Part shown: positions 52,850 through 61,998 of the stretch, piece after piece
Layout: each line of letters begins with the position of its first letter
How positions within the stretch are numbered: position 1 is the first letter of the stretch
Origin: Gp13-AA77 sp035946735
GTDB lineage: Bacteria > Acidobacteriota > Terriglobia > UBA7540
Direction: 5' to 3'
Assembly: GCA_035946735.1 (NCBI GenBank)
Contig: DASYYZ010000170.1
Coordinates: 1 to 64,000, forward strand
Length of the DNA: 64,000 bases
The notes under the pieces: model-generated
Database searches by the model: none
What the model was told of the DNA's origin: nothing
The model's input: the letters and a program-made list of their open reading frames with translations, nothing else
Position numbers and translations under genes: made by a program

Positions 52850-53845
52850 CTACGTCGTTCGCAGCAGATAAATAAACACCGGCGCGCCGGCGACCGCCGT
52901 GACCGCACCTACCGGCAATTCGAGGGGGGCGATCACGGTTCGCGCCAGCGTATCCGCGAACACGAGAGTAGCTGCGCCTCCGAGGGCGGCGACCGGCAGA
53001 AGCAGGCGATGATCGCTTCCCACCATCATCCGTCCCACGTGCGGCACCAGGAGGCCGAGGTATCCGATTGCGCCGCTTACGGACACAGCGAGGCCCGTCA
53101 GCAGGGAAGCGAGCAAGAACACGGCGGTTTCCACGCGAGCCACCGGCACTCCCAAATGCGTAGCTTCGGCATCGCCCAGGAGCAGTACGTTCAGATCCTT
53201 GCCCATCGGGTAGAGAGCGGCGATGGAGAGCACGATCGTGGGCGCGAGGATGCTGAGCCGCGCGCTCGTCACCACGCTGAGATCGCCCATCAGCCAGAAG
53301 GCCGTGCCGCGCACGTCGCGGGTGGAGAGCAGGGTAAGCACAAATAGGATGGCCGCCGACAGAAACGACGCGGTGACCACTCCGGCCAGCACGAGCGTGT
53401 AGCTGGCGAGCCTGCCGCCCCGGCGTCCCAGCAGGTAGACCCAGGCGGTGGTGGCGAGAGCGCCCCCAAAAGCCATGAGAGGCGCGACGGAAGCCCAGAG
53501 TCCGCCGAGCCAGAGCGCCAGGATCTCGCCGAGCGCCGCTCCGCTGGAGATGCCGAGCACGAAAGGGTCAGCCAGGGGATTGCGCAGCAGCGCCTGCAAA
53601 ACAGTACCCGAGACGCCGAGAGCGGCGCCCACCAGCGCGGCCAACAGAATGCGAGGAAGGCGCAAGTCGCGCACGATGGTGATCGACTGCGGATCGGCCC
53701 CGCTGCCTGCGAGGCTTCGCCAAACCTGATGGAGCGAGAGGTGCACCCCGCCAATCCCGAGCGAGAACAGGCCCACCAGAAAGAGAAGCAAACTCATGGC
53801 CGCAGCCACTGCGATCGCGTTGCGGCGCGTAGCCGGGACCGTCAT
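52850..53845 (-). CDS. btuC: FecCD/BtuC-type ABC permease
   Basis: The 331-aa permease starts MTVPATRRNAIAVAAAMSLL at 53845, overlapping the btuF stop as ATGA. It has about nine to ten membrane helices with FecCD signatures: RLPRILLAALVGAALGVSGT, VLQALLRNPLADPFVLGISS and AIGYLGLLVPHVGRMMVGSD. It forms the membrane channel of a B12 or iron-chelate importer. A longer frame to 54109 is only antisense of btuF. Confidence 0.9.
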   Translation of the reverse strand: MTVPATRRNAIAVAAAMSLLLFLVGLFSLGIGGVHLSLHQVWRSLAGSGADPQSITIVRDLRLPRILLAALVGAALGVSGTVLQALLRNPLADPFVLGISSGAALGEILALWLGGLWASVAPLMAFGGALATTAWVYLLGRRGGRLASYTLVLAGVVTASFLSAAILFVLTLLSTRDVRGTAFWLMGDLSVVTSARLSILAPTIVLSIAALYPMGKDLNVLLLGDAEATHLGVPVARVETAVFLLASLLTGLAVSVSGAIGYLGLLVPHVGRMMVGSDHRLLLPVAALGGAATLVFADTLARTVIAPLELPVGAVTAVAGAPVFIYLLRTT

Positions 53846-54810
53846 CGCCCGTTCCCCGCGCGATCGCCCGCTGCCTGCGCCGGGTGCAAGACGCGCGCAA
53901 CCTCCTCCAGTGCATCGACGAGTCGGGGACTCGGGCGCACGATCGTGTCCGGTACCCAATACACACGACCGTCTCGTACGGCGGGGAGATCGCGCCAGCC
54001 CGCCAGGCGCCGGAAATCGTCGAGCGATGGCGAATACGACTGCGAGCGCGGCAACAGGATCACGTCGGGACGGCGCGCCAGGACCGCTTCCAGGCTCAGG
54101 CGCGGCCACTCGCCCGACAAATCGTCCGAGATCGAGACAGCCCCGGCGCGACGAATCAAGTCAGCTACAAAACTTTGGGGACCGATCGTTATCAGAGGCT
54201 GGTACCAGGTCACAAATAGCACTCGTGGCTTGGGCTGGCCCTTTACGCGCTCCGCCACAGCGCGCAGGCGCAGCTCGAGGCTCGAATCGAGCATTTCCGC
54301 CTGCTTTTCGGCGTCGAGCAGCTTGCCGAGGTCGCGGATCGATTTCAAGACGTCGTCCAGGCTGTGATCGGAGACGCCGTAGAGCGGGATTCCGACCCGC
54401 GCGAGCTGGTCGATGAGCTCGCGCCGGTTGGCTTCCGCGCTCCCCAGCGCAAGGTCCGGCTTCAGCGATACGATTCTCTCCAGGCTCGGATTCTGCACCG
54501 AGCCAATGTGTGGTTTCTTGGCGGCCTCGGCAGGGAAGTCACAGTAATCCGTGTCACCGGCGATTTTGTCGCCGAGCCCGAGAGCGTATAAGGTCTCGGT
54601 GATGCTCGGCGCGAGCGAGATGATCCGCGACGGGTGCTCAGGAACCTGAACGCTGCGGCCGACCTCATCCGTCACTGCGTGGGTTGGATGATCGGAGGCG
54701 TCCCAGGCGGCCGGTTGACGGGGCGACCCGCGCAGCAGGGAAATCGGCACCGTGCACAGGACGAGAATCAGCCCGGGAACGCGCCTACATCTTGAATTCT
54801 GTCGTTTCAT
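53842..54810 (-). CDS. btuF: periplasmic cobalamin-type binding protein
   Basis: The 322-aa protein has an export signal (LILVLCTVPISLLRG) and the helical-backbone metal-receptor fold. RIISLAPSITETLYALGLGD and GDTDYCDFPAEAAKKPHIGS closely follow the BtuF pattern, and PRVLFVTWYQPLITIG and WRDLPAVRDGRVYWV the second lobe. It should deliver cobalamin to BtuC/BtuD. I searched the leader for a cobalamin riboswitch and saw no B12 box. A heme or siderophore ligand is possible but less likely. Confidence 0.85.
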   Translation of the reverse strand: MKRQNSRCRRVPGLILVLCTVPISLLRGSPRQPAAWDASDHPTHAVTDEVGRSVQVPEHPSRIISLAPSITETLYALGLGDKIAGDTDYCDFPAEAAKKPHIGSVQNPSLERIVSLKPDLALGSAEANRRELIDQLARVGIPLYGVSDHSLDDVLKSIRDLGKLLDAEKQAEMLDSSLELRLRAVAERVKGQPKPRVLFVTWYQPLITIGPQSFVADLIRRAGAVSISDDLSGEWPRLSLEAVLARRPDVILLPRSQSYSPSLDDFRRLAGWRDLPAVRDGRVYWVPDTIVRPSPRLVDALEEVARVLHPAQAAGDRAGNGR

Positions 54811-54921
54811 CGGCGGCCGCCTTGCCAGTGTATCCGAAACTCATTCGCCGGTGATGCGCGGAGTGGAAGACGGGTCGAAAGTCGCTCCGGGCGCCGCTCG
54901 CAAGAAATCAATGTCAGCTAT

Positions 54922-54950
54922 TTGAAATTCCCAGAAAAGGGTATTGTATA
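54922..54950 (+). promoter_or_regulatory. possible promoter of the GH116 gene
   Basis: TTGAAA at 54922-54927 and TGTATA at 54945-54950 are 17 bases apart, 62 bases before the ATG at 55013. The -10 match is modest. No terminator separates it from the gene. Confidence 0.4.
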
Positions 54951-55012
54951 CGCCGAGGCCGGGCAAGTTTTGTAAGCCCGCATGAGGAACTTGACGATTT
55001 GGAGGCCGACGG

Positions 55013-57742
55013 ATGTCGAAGTCATCGAAGAAAGCTACCGCCAGGCGAAGCCGGCGAAAATTTCTGAAGACAGTGGCGTTGGGAGCGGGCGCCCTGGCCG
55101 TGCCGGGGCAATCGACGGCGGGAGGCGCGTCGGGGCCTGGCGGACAATCGCGCCGCCGGGAGAGTTCGGAGCCCGCCTCTTCCGGCAAGGCGATCGCCTA
55201 TCCTCGAGTCTTTCGGGACGATCAGCGCAGGATGCTGGCTTTCCCACTGGGCGGCGTGGGCGCCGGCAGTATCAGCCTGGGCGGGCGCGGCGATTTGCGC
55301 GAATGGTGGATCTTCAACCGGCCCGACAAAGGCAATGCTCCTCAGTATGCCTTCCCTGCCATCTGGGCCAAGGCAGCCGGTGAGCCGGCGGTGGTGCGCG
55401 TGCTTGAGGCGCGGTACCTGCCGCCCTACGAGGGATCGAGCGGACTCGGATCGGACAATGCGCCCGGACTGCCGCGACTGGAGTCGTCCGTATTCACGGG
55501 CGAGTTTCCGCTCGCGCGCATTGACTTCGAAGATGCCAGGTTGCCCGTCCGCGTGGCGCTGGAGGCATTCACCCCATTCATTCCTCTCGATCCGGACGAA
55601 TCCGGCCTGCCGGTGGCGATTCTGCGCTATCGCGTCACAAACCCGCGCCGGACTGCAGTCCAGGTGTCCATTGCGTATTCGATCGAGAATCCGGTGGGCG
55701 CGCGCAATGCCTCCGGACGCGCCAACGAGTTCCGCAATCACGAGCAACTGGCTGGCCTCGTGATGAAGAATCCGTTCCTGCCCGCGAAGGATCCGCTCGC
55801 AGGGACGTTCGCTCTAGCCGTGCTCGGGCAGGGCACGGGACGGTTCAGCTATCTGCGCGGCTGGCCGGCCGCCACCTGGTGGCAGAGTGCGCTGCTCTTC
55901 TGGGATGACTTTTCAGGAGACGGGGAACTTGGACCGCAATCCGGCCCCCCCGGCGCCGTGGGCGCAGTGTGTTTGAAGCGCGAGATCGCTGCCGGCGCCG
56001 AAGGGGAGTTCACGTTCCTGGTCGCCTGGCATTTTCCGAATCGAACCCCGAAACGGATGGGTTGGTCGGCGCCGGAGGGCCACGAGAACGACACCGTCGG
56101 AAACTTCTACTGCACGCGGTTCAAAGACGCGTGGGACGCGGCCGAGTACACGGCCGGCAAGCTGCCGGGGCTCGAATCGCGCACTCGTGCCTTCGCCGTG
56201 GCCATGCGCCAAACCACCCTGCCCGCAGCCGTCAAAGACGCGGCGACGGCCAACCTGGCGGCGCTCGTTACCGCGACTTCGTTTCGCACTGCCGACGGCG
56301 CCTTTCATGGCTTCGAAGGCTGCGACGCGCAAGCCGGATGCTGCTTCGGGAACTGCACCCACGTCTACGCGTACGAGACCACGATCGCCAGTATTTTCCC
56401 CAGCCTTTCGCGTTCGCTGCGCGATCAGCAATTCGGCTTCCTGACGGACGAGGAAGGGCGCATGGATTATCGGGAACACCTGCCTTTCGGCATCAAGCGC
56501 AATGGTCTGGCGGCCGCTGACGGGCAGATGGCCTGCCTGATGAAGCTTTATTGGGATTGGCGCCTCGGAGGCGATACGGCCTGGCTGCGCGAGCGCTGGC
56601 CGGCGGCCAAGCGCGCCCTGGAATTTGCCTGGGTGGGGGGCGGGTGGGACGCGAACCGCGACGGCGTGATGGAAGGCGTTCAGCACAACACCTACGACGT
56701 TGAGTTCATCGGGCCGAACCCATTGTGCGGCATCTGGTATTTAGGCGGGCTGCGGGCATGCGAAGAGATGGCGCGCGCGGCCGGGGACAACGCGTCGGCC
56801 GACGCGTACCGCCGGCTGTTCGAGCGCGGCCGCCAGTGGATCGACGCCAATCTTTTCAACGGGGAGTACTACATCCAGAAAATCGGGTCGGTGCCGCGCG
56901 ATCGGGTGGCCAAAGGGCTCGTGGAAGGGATGGGCGGTGACACGGAACACCCCACCTTTCAGCTTGGCGAGGGATGCCTGGTGGACCAGTTGCTGGGGCA
57001 ATACTTCGCTCACCTCTCGGGCTTGGGACTTCTGCTGGACGAGGCGCACATCAAGCAGAGTCTGCGCTCCATCTACCGGTACAACTACAAGCCCAGCCTC
57101 GAGGACCACGTCAGCCTGCAGCGAACTTATGCCCTGAATGACGAGGCTGGTCTCGTGGTCTGCGACTACCCTCCCGGCAAGCGACCCGAGACGCCTTTTC
57201 CGTATTTCGCTGAAATCTGGACCGGGCTCGAGTACTCCACCGCGGCGCTGATGTGTTCCATGGGCATGGTGGAGGAGGGCGTTAGGATCATCGACAGCGC
57301 GCGGCGCCGTCACGATGGCGCAAGGCGCAACGCTTGGGACGAGCCCGAATGCGGTTATCACTATGCCCGGCCCATGGCAGCCTGGTCACCCGTGCTGGCG
57401 TTGAGCGGGTTCCGGTACCACGCGGTGGAAAAAAGCGTGATAGCTCAGCCGCTGATCAATTCATCTCGGTTCCGCTCCTTTTGGTCCACCGGCACCGGCT
57501 GGGGAAGTTTCACACAACAGCTTCAGTCAGGCGTCGCCTTCGCGCTCGAGGTCAGCGAAGGTTCGATCGGGTGCAAATCGGTGGTCCTGGCGCGCCGTCC
57601 TCGCACGGGTCAAACGTCAACTGCGAAGCTGGGCGATGAGAAGATCGCGCACCGCCTCCACGAAACTGGGGACCACCTGGTGTACGAATTTGCTCAGGAG
57701 GTAGTGCTCGCGAGGGGTCAACACCTTGAACTTCGTGCTTGA
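55013..57742 (+). CDS. Tat-exported GH116/DUF608 glycosidase (glucosylceramidase-like)
   Basis: The 909-aa protein has a twin-arginine signal (SRRKFLKTVALGAGALAVPG), a GBA2-type N-terminal beta domain (FPLGGVGAGSISLGGRGDLR) and an alpha/alpha-toroid catalytic domain. GAFHGFEGCDAQAG aligns with the region of the GH116 nucleophile, giving Glu435. The acid/base region GVQHNTYDVEFIGPNPLCGI has His558 where characterised GH116 enzymes have Asp in PDQTYD. It should act on beta-linked glucosides or xylosides outside the cytoplasm, but the changed acid/base position makes the activity uncertain. It is followed by a convergent operon. Confidence 0.8.
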   Translation: MSKSSKKATARRSRRKFLKTVALGAGALAVPGQSTAGGASGPGGQSRRRESSEPASSGKAIAYPRVFRDDQRRMLAFPLGGVGAGSISLGGRGDLREWWIFNRPDKGNAPQYAFPAIWAKAAGEPAVVRVLEARYLPPYEGSSGLGSDNAPGLPRLESSVFTGEFPLARIDFEDARLPVRVALEAFTPFIPLDPDESGLPVAILRYRVTNPRRTAVQVSIAYSIENPVGARNASGRANEFRNHEQLAGLVMKNPFLPAKDPLAGTFALAVLGQGTGRFSYLRGWPAATWWQSALLFWDDFSGDGELGPQSGPPGAVGAVCLKREIAAGAEGEFTFLVAWHFPNRTPKRMGWSAPEGHENDTVGNFYCTRFKDAWDAAEYTAGKLPGLESRTRAFAVAMRQTTLPAAVKDAATANLAALVTATSFRTADGAFHGFEGCDAQAGCCFGNCTHVYAYETTIASIFPSLSRSLRDQQFGFLTDEEGRMDYREHLPFGIKRNGLAAADGQMACLMKLYWDWRLGGDTAWLRERWPAAKRALEFAWVGGGWDANRDGVMEGVQHNTYDVEFIGPNPLCGIWYLGGLRACEEMARAAGDNASADAYRRLFERGRQWIDANLFNGEYYIQKIGSVPRDRVAKGLVEGMGGDTEHPTFQLGEGCLVDQLLGQYFAHLSGLGLLLDEAHIKQSLRSIYRYNYKPSLEDHVSLQRTYALNDEAGLVVCDYPPGKRPETPFPYFAEIWTGLEYSTAALMCSMGMVEEGVRIIDSARRRHDGARRNAWDEPECGYHYARPMAAWSPVLALSGFRYHAVEKSVIAQPLINSSRFRSFWSTGTGWGSFTQQLQSGVAFALEVSEGSIGCKSVVLARRPRTGQTSTAKLGDEKIAHRLHETGDHLVYEFAQEVVLARGQHLELRA

Positions 57743-58179
57743 CGCGTGACGGGGGAGGGAGCCGAGGCGGACGCCGGAGCGGCTCCGGTCCGAGTTCGTC
57801 CTCTCCAGCGTCACTCGAAGCGCCGCAAGGGTGCGGCCAGCTGTCCCTTGCCGACGTTCTCTTCCGCTTTCTGGTTTCAGATTTGATCTGGGTCAGGAAA
57901 AAAGAGCGAGTGGCCCGTACTTGGGGAGTATGGGCCACTCCAAATGGCTGCGGGGTAGTCAGACCGCAGCTTGTTCATGTTGAAATCAATATAGCATAAT
58001 CGCAGAGCGCAGCAAGCCGGGTTTCCGTCGTGCTGGGTCGTCACGTAGCCGGGCGTTACTCGTACAACCCGGGTCTTGCCGGCCCGGCGGTAGACCCTTC
58101 GGCAATGCCATTTTCTGGCATCGGCAATTCGCGTGCTCCGGAGGGAAATCAACCCCCCGGGACACAAGAATCAGGCTCG
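57743..58179. other. convergent intergenic region with hairpins
   Basis: About 440 bases between the converging GH116 and L-fuconate dehydratase genes. It contains a strong intrinsic terminator (57897-57940, minus) and a second hairpin GCTGCGG/CCGCAGC (57947-57970) followed by TTGTT, which may serve the plus-strand transcript. No gene is supported. Confidence 0.5.
57897..57940 (-). terminator. intrinsic terminator of the fuconate dehydratase / oligopeptidase operon
   Basis: GAGTGGCCCGTAC and GTATGGGCCACTC pair over 13 positions with one G-U pair and a 7-base loop (57908-57940). On the minus strand the stem is followed after a few bases by a run of six T (57898-57903). This is a textbook Rho-independent terminator, 240 bases past the dehydratase stop. 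Confidence 0.75.
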
Positions 58180-59466
58180 CTAGGCACGACCGTACGGAAA
58201 CTCGAATTCATCGAGCGATTCGGGCCGCATCGTGATGCTGAAGCCTGGAGCCTGCGGCGGGAAATAGCGTCCGTCCCTTACCGTGACGGGATCGATGAAG
58301 TGCTCGTGCAGATGGTCTACGTATTCAACCACGCGGCTCTGGAGCGAGCCGGACACCGCGATGTAATCGAAGAACGCATGGTGCTGGACGTACTCACAGA
58401 GGCCGACGCCTCCTGCGTGGGGACAGACGGGAACGTTGAATTTCGCGGCCATCAACAGTACCGCCAGCACCTCATTCACACCTCCCAAGCGGCAAGCATC
58501 GATCTGGCAAAACTTGATCGCATTCAGTTGCAAAAGCTGCTTGAAGATTACGCGGTTCTGGCTCTGCTCGCCGGTCGCCACACCGATGGGGGCGATGGCG
58601 CGCGCGATCACGCCGTGACCCCAGACGTCATCCGGGCTGGTCGGCTCCTCGATCCACCAGGGATCGAATTGCGCCAGCCTCTTCATGCTCTCGATCGCCA
58701 TGCCGACGTCCCAAGCTTGATTGGCGTCGACCATCAGCTTTCGGTTGGGTCCGATTTCCTCCCGCACGATGGCGGCTCGGCGGATGTCGTCCTCAATATC
58801 GGCGCCCACCTTGATCTTGAAGTGCGTCCAACCGGCGGCCATGGCTTCGCGGCAGAGCCGCCGCAGCTTTTCATCGTCATATCCCAGCCACCCGGCCGAC
58901 GTGGTATAAGCCGGGTATCCTCTCTCGATCAACTCGGCCTCGCGCTCTCCGCGCGTTGAATAGTTGTTTCGCAGAATCGCGAGAGCCTCGCCCGGCGTCA
59001 GCGCATCAGTAATGTAGCGAAAGTCGATCACGCTGACGATTTCCTCCGGACTCATGTCGGCGAGGAGTTTCCACACTGGTTTCCCGCGTGACTTGGCCAG
59101 CAGATCCCAGATGGCGTTGACAATCGCCCCGGCAGCCAGGTGGATCACGCCTTTCTCGGGTCCAATCCACCGCAACTGGCCGTCGCTCGTGATCTCACGC
59201 CAGAAGCTGCTGAAATTCCCAGTGATCGCGTCGAGAGACCGGCCGAGTACGAGCGGGGCAAGCGAACGAATTCCGGCGACAACCAACTCAGTGCCGCGGC
59301 CCGCCGTAAACGAGAGCCCGTGACCCTCCAGTTTCTCGGGACTGTCAGTCTTCAGAACCACGTACGCGGCAGAATAATCCGGGCTCGTGTGGACGGCGTC
59401 CGATCCGGCAAGCGTCCTCGACGTAGGAAATCGAATGTCGCGGGCTACGATCTCGGTTATCTTCAT
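58180..59466 (-). CDS. L-fuconate dehydratase (enolase superfamily)
   Basis: The 428-aa protein is a mandelate-racemase-type enolase. The KxK base is in THFKIKVGADIEDD, metal ligands are in KLMVDANQAWDVG, WWIEEPTSPDDVWGH and ATGEQSQNR, and the His of the His-Asp dyad is in VPVCPHAGGVGLCEYVQHHA. CPHAGGVGLCEYVQH is characteristic of L-fuconate dehydratase, which makes 2-keto-3-deoxy-L-fuconate in L-fucose breakdown. Its ATG overlaps the stop of the oligopeptidase gene upstream (59463-59466), so both are on one transcript. Confidence 0.88.
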   Translation of the reverse strand: MKITEIVARDIRFPTSRTLAGSDAVHTSPDYSAAYVVLKTDSPEKLEGHGLSFTAGRGTELVVAGIRSLAPLVLGRSLDAITGNFSSFWREITSDGQLRWIGPEKGVIHLAAGAIVNAIWDLLAKSRGKPVWKLLADMSPEEIVSVIDFRYITDALTPGEALAILRNNYSTRGEREAELIERGYPAYTTSAGWLGYDDEKLRRLCREAMAAGWTHFKIKVGADIEDDIRRAAIVREEIGPNRKLMVDANQAWDVGMAIESMKRLAQFDPWWIEEPTSPDDVWGHGVIARAIAPIGVATGEQSQNRVIFKQLLQLNAIKFCQIDACRLGGVNEVLAVLLMAAKFNVPVCPHAGGVGLCEYVQHHAFFDYIAVSGSLQSRVVEYVDHLHEHFIDPVTVRDGRYFPPQAPGFSITMRPESLDEFEFPYGRA

Positions 59467-61679
59467 TCGCCGGCTCCAGCTTCGCGCTCAGGCAACTTTT
59501 CTGTAGCTGCCGCGATCGAGCCGGTGGCACGGCTATCCTGGCCGTGGCCGCTCTCGTCTCCAGCCCTCAGAACGCCGAGCTGCCAGCGAATAAACGAGAT
59601 CTCGTCCGTCAGTTCGCGGATCTCTTTGGTCAACGGACGGCCGCCGGAATGGCCGGACTTGGTGTCGTAGCTTAGCAGCACGGGACGCCCCGAGTCTGAG
59701 GCCCATTGCAGCATCGCCGCCATCTTTCGGGCGTGCAGCGGCGCAACGCGAGTGTCTCCGTCTCCGGTGACGAACAGCACCGCCGGATACTTCTCACCTC
59801 GCTTCACGAGCTGATAAGGAGAGTAGGCGTAAAGATACTTGAACTGATCGGGGTCGCTCGATTCGCCATATTCCGGCACCCAATAGCGGGCAACCAAGAA
59901 GTTCTGATAGCGCAGCATATCGAGCAGCGGATAGCGGCAGACCACGGCCCGGAACAGGTCCGGACGCTCGGTGAGCGCCGCGCCCACCAGCAGGCCTCCA
60001 TTGCTCTGACCGGTGATCGCGAGCCTTGCGGACGTCGTGTAGTGATTGTCGATCAGCCACTCGGCCGCGGCCAGAAAATCATCAAAGACGTTCTGCTTGT
60101 TCTGCAGCATGCCCGCCTTATGCCATTTCTCGCCGAACTCGCTGCCGCCGCGCAGGCTGGGAACCGCGAAAACTCCGCCGTCCTCCACCCAGACGGCAGC
60201 CTCCGCCGAGAACGACGGGGTGAGGCTGATGTCGAATCCGCCGTAGCCGGTCATGAGGGCGGGACTCGAGCCGTCCAGCTTGAGGCCCTTCCGGTGGACG
60301 ATGAACATCGGTACGCGCGTCCGGTCCCTGGACTGAAACCACACCTGCCTTACTTCAAAGGCGTCGCTCTTCAGAGGCGTCTCGACTCGAGCCCAAATGG
60401 CGGACCCCGCCTGGGCAACGTCGTAGCGGTAGACGATGCCGGGCTCAGCATAAGACCTGAATTCGAAGAAGGCCTCGGGTCCATTCCAGCGGCCGGAGAC
60501 TCCCGAAACTGACCCCAGCGTGGGCAGCGGGATTTCGCGGCCGTTGCGGCCGTCGGCGTCGAAGACTTTGATTTCGGCATGAGCATCACGGCCGTAATTC
60601 ACAAACAGCTTCCCGCCCACAGGCGAAATGCTCTCGATCACGGCGTCGCTTTCCGGCACCACTTCATTCCAATGCTGGCGCGAGGGCACGGCCAGGTCGG
60701 CGAGAAACACGCGGCCGTTGGGGGCGTTCCAATTGCTCTGAATGTAGAGATGGTCACCGGCCAATTGCCCATCGAAGCGCGCCTTGACGTCGTCCACAAT
60801 GGGGCGCAGAGGAGTTTGGGCCGTCAGGTCCTGCGCGTAAAGCTCGGTCTTTTCGGGGGCCGACCCGTGACCGGACTCGATCACGAGGTACCGGCCGTCG
60901 TCCGACACCATGGGGAAAGCCCAGTCGCCGGATTCCAGGCCCTCACCGAAAAGCTGCGGGTCTTTCGCGGGATCGTTGCCCAGGGCGTGATAGTAGATTC
61001 TCGGCTTGTCGTCGGTGCGCCGCCCGTAATAGAAGCCCGTCTTATTCGGCTTGAAGGCAAATCCTTCGTAGCGCGCCTCAGGCATCACGTCACCGAGGTC
61101 ATGCCCGGAGTCCAGCTCCATCAGGTGAATACTAATCTCGTCCTTGCCGCCTAGGCGCACGGCGTAAGCGATCAACTTGCCGTCCTTGGAGACGTCCAAC
61201 AAATCAACGCTGGTGGTGTGATCGGGGCTCATGGAATGCGGATCGATCAGCACGCGGTCCGTCCCTTCCAGACCCTGACGCATGTAAAGCACGAAGAGAT
61301 CCTGCCCGGCGCGGCGCCGCGAAAAGAAGTAGCGCCCCCCCTCTTCGCGTGGTATCCCGATCACATCGACGTTCATCAGAGCGGCCAGGCGGTCATGAAT
61401 CGCCTGGCGGCCGGGCAGTCCGTCAAGAATGGGGCGGGTGTAGTCGTCCTGCGCCTTGATCCAGACCCGGGTTTCGGGGGAGTCCTGGTCTTCGAGCCAG
61501 CGATATGGATCGGAGACGCGCACGCCGTGGTAGTCGTCGGTCACGTCATCCCGCCGCGTGGCAGGCGGACCTGAGGCAGGGCCGGCGCCGTCCACGATCC
61601 CAGCGCCCGGGAGGAGAAAAAGCATAAGGACCTCGAGTGCGAAGATTTTGTTGTGGCCTGAAGTACTGAAAGTCTTCAT
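59463..61679 (-). CDS. prolyl oligopeptidase family serine peptidase (S9)
   Basis: From ATG 61679 (AAGAGGA ribosome-binding site) the protein is 738 aa with a signal peptide (IFALEVLMLFLLPGAGIVDG). The N-terminal propeller begins DDVTDDYHGVRVSDPYRWLE; the catalytic triad is in ITGQSNGGLLVG (Ser), VTGDGDTRVAPLHA (Asp) and TKSGHSGGRP (His). It should hydrolyse proline-containing peptides in the periplasm. The last 25 residues (HGQDSRATGSIAAATEK) extend past the fold and are encoded partly by a dispersed repeat half-unit. A longer frame to 61772 is not supported. Confidence 0.9.
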   Translation of the reverse strand: MKTFSTSGHNKIFALEVLMLFLLPGAGIVDGAGPASGPPATRRDDVTDDYHGVRVSDPYRWLEDQDSPETRVWIKAQDDYTRPILDGLPGRQAIHDRLAALMNVDVIGIPREEGGRYFFSRRRAGQDLFVLYMRQGLEGTDRVLIDPHSMSPDHTTSVDLLDVSKDGKLIAYAVRLGGKDEISIHLMELDSGHDLGDVMPEARYEGFAFKPNKTGFYYGRRTDDKPRIYYHALGNDPAKDPQLFGEGLESGDWAFPMVSDDGRYLVIESGHGSAPEKTELYAQDLTAQTPLRPIVDDVKARFDGQLAGDHLYIQSNWNAPNGRVFLADLAVPSRQHWNEVVPESDAVIESISPVGGKLFVNYGRDAHAEIKVFDADGRNGREIPLPTLGSVSGVSGRWNGPEAFFEFRSYAEPGIVYRYDVAQAGSAIWARVETPLKSDAFEVRQVWFQSRDRTRVPMFIVHRKGLKLDGSSPALMTGYGGFDISLTPSFSAEAAVWVEDGGVFAVPSLRGGSEFGEKWHKAGMLQNKQNVFDDFLAAAEWLIDNHYTTSARLAITGQSNGGLLVGAALTERPDLFRAVVCRYPLLDMLRYQNFLVARYWVPEYGESSDPDQFKYLYAYSPYQLVKRGEKYPAVLFVTGDGDTRVAPLHARKMAAMLQWASDSGRPVLLSYDTKSGHSGGRPLTKEIRELTDEISFIRWQLGVLRAGDESGHGQDSRATGSIAAATEKLPEREAGAGE

Positions 61680-61998
61680 GATTCCTCTTGCCGTGAATAC
61701 AAGTCCACGGCTGACAGCTTCGGCGCTCATCCGGCTGAAGGTTTGCGCTGGGAAAACGCTGCGTCTCTGCAAAAGACGCTGGCGTCTCTGCAGACGTTAC
61801 ACCGGAGGTTTGATTTTCCCACGAAGCCGGCTCGGTGGCGACGGCATAATCATCTGAGTTGTCAGCTCAATCCTGGCGGAGACAGGCCGCGGCACGCTGC
61901 CTACCTCCTTTTGTGATGAATGATGTTTGTGATCGAACCGAGGTCCACGACGGCCGAAAATTACCTGTGCTCGGCCGGGGTGAGCTAATCTGACAGGT
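61680..61998. other. divergent intergenic region
   Basis: About 320 bases between two divergent peptidase-family genes, expected to hold both promoters. Two near-copies of GACGCTGGCGTCTCTGC-type sequence (about 61757-61797) form short direct repeats upstream of the oligopeptidase. No gene is supported. Confidence 0.4.

Noticed and set aside
54780..55012. Cobalamin riboswitch upstream of the btuF gene
   Set aside because: No B12-box-like sequence or matching stem structure was found in the leader.
54841..55188. Minus-strand frame of 115 codons between btuF and the GH116 gene
   Set aside because: Most of it is antisense to the GH116 start. Only the last 30 residues look plausible, and there is no ribosome-binding site or family.
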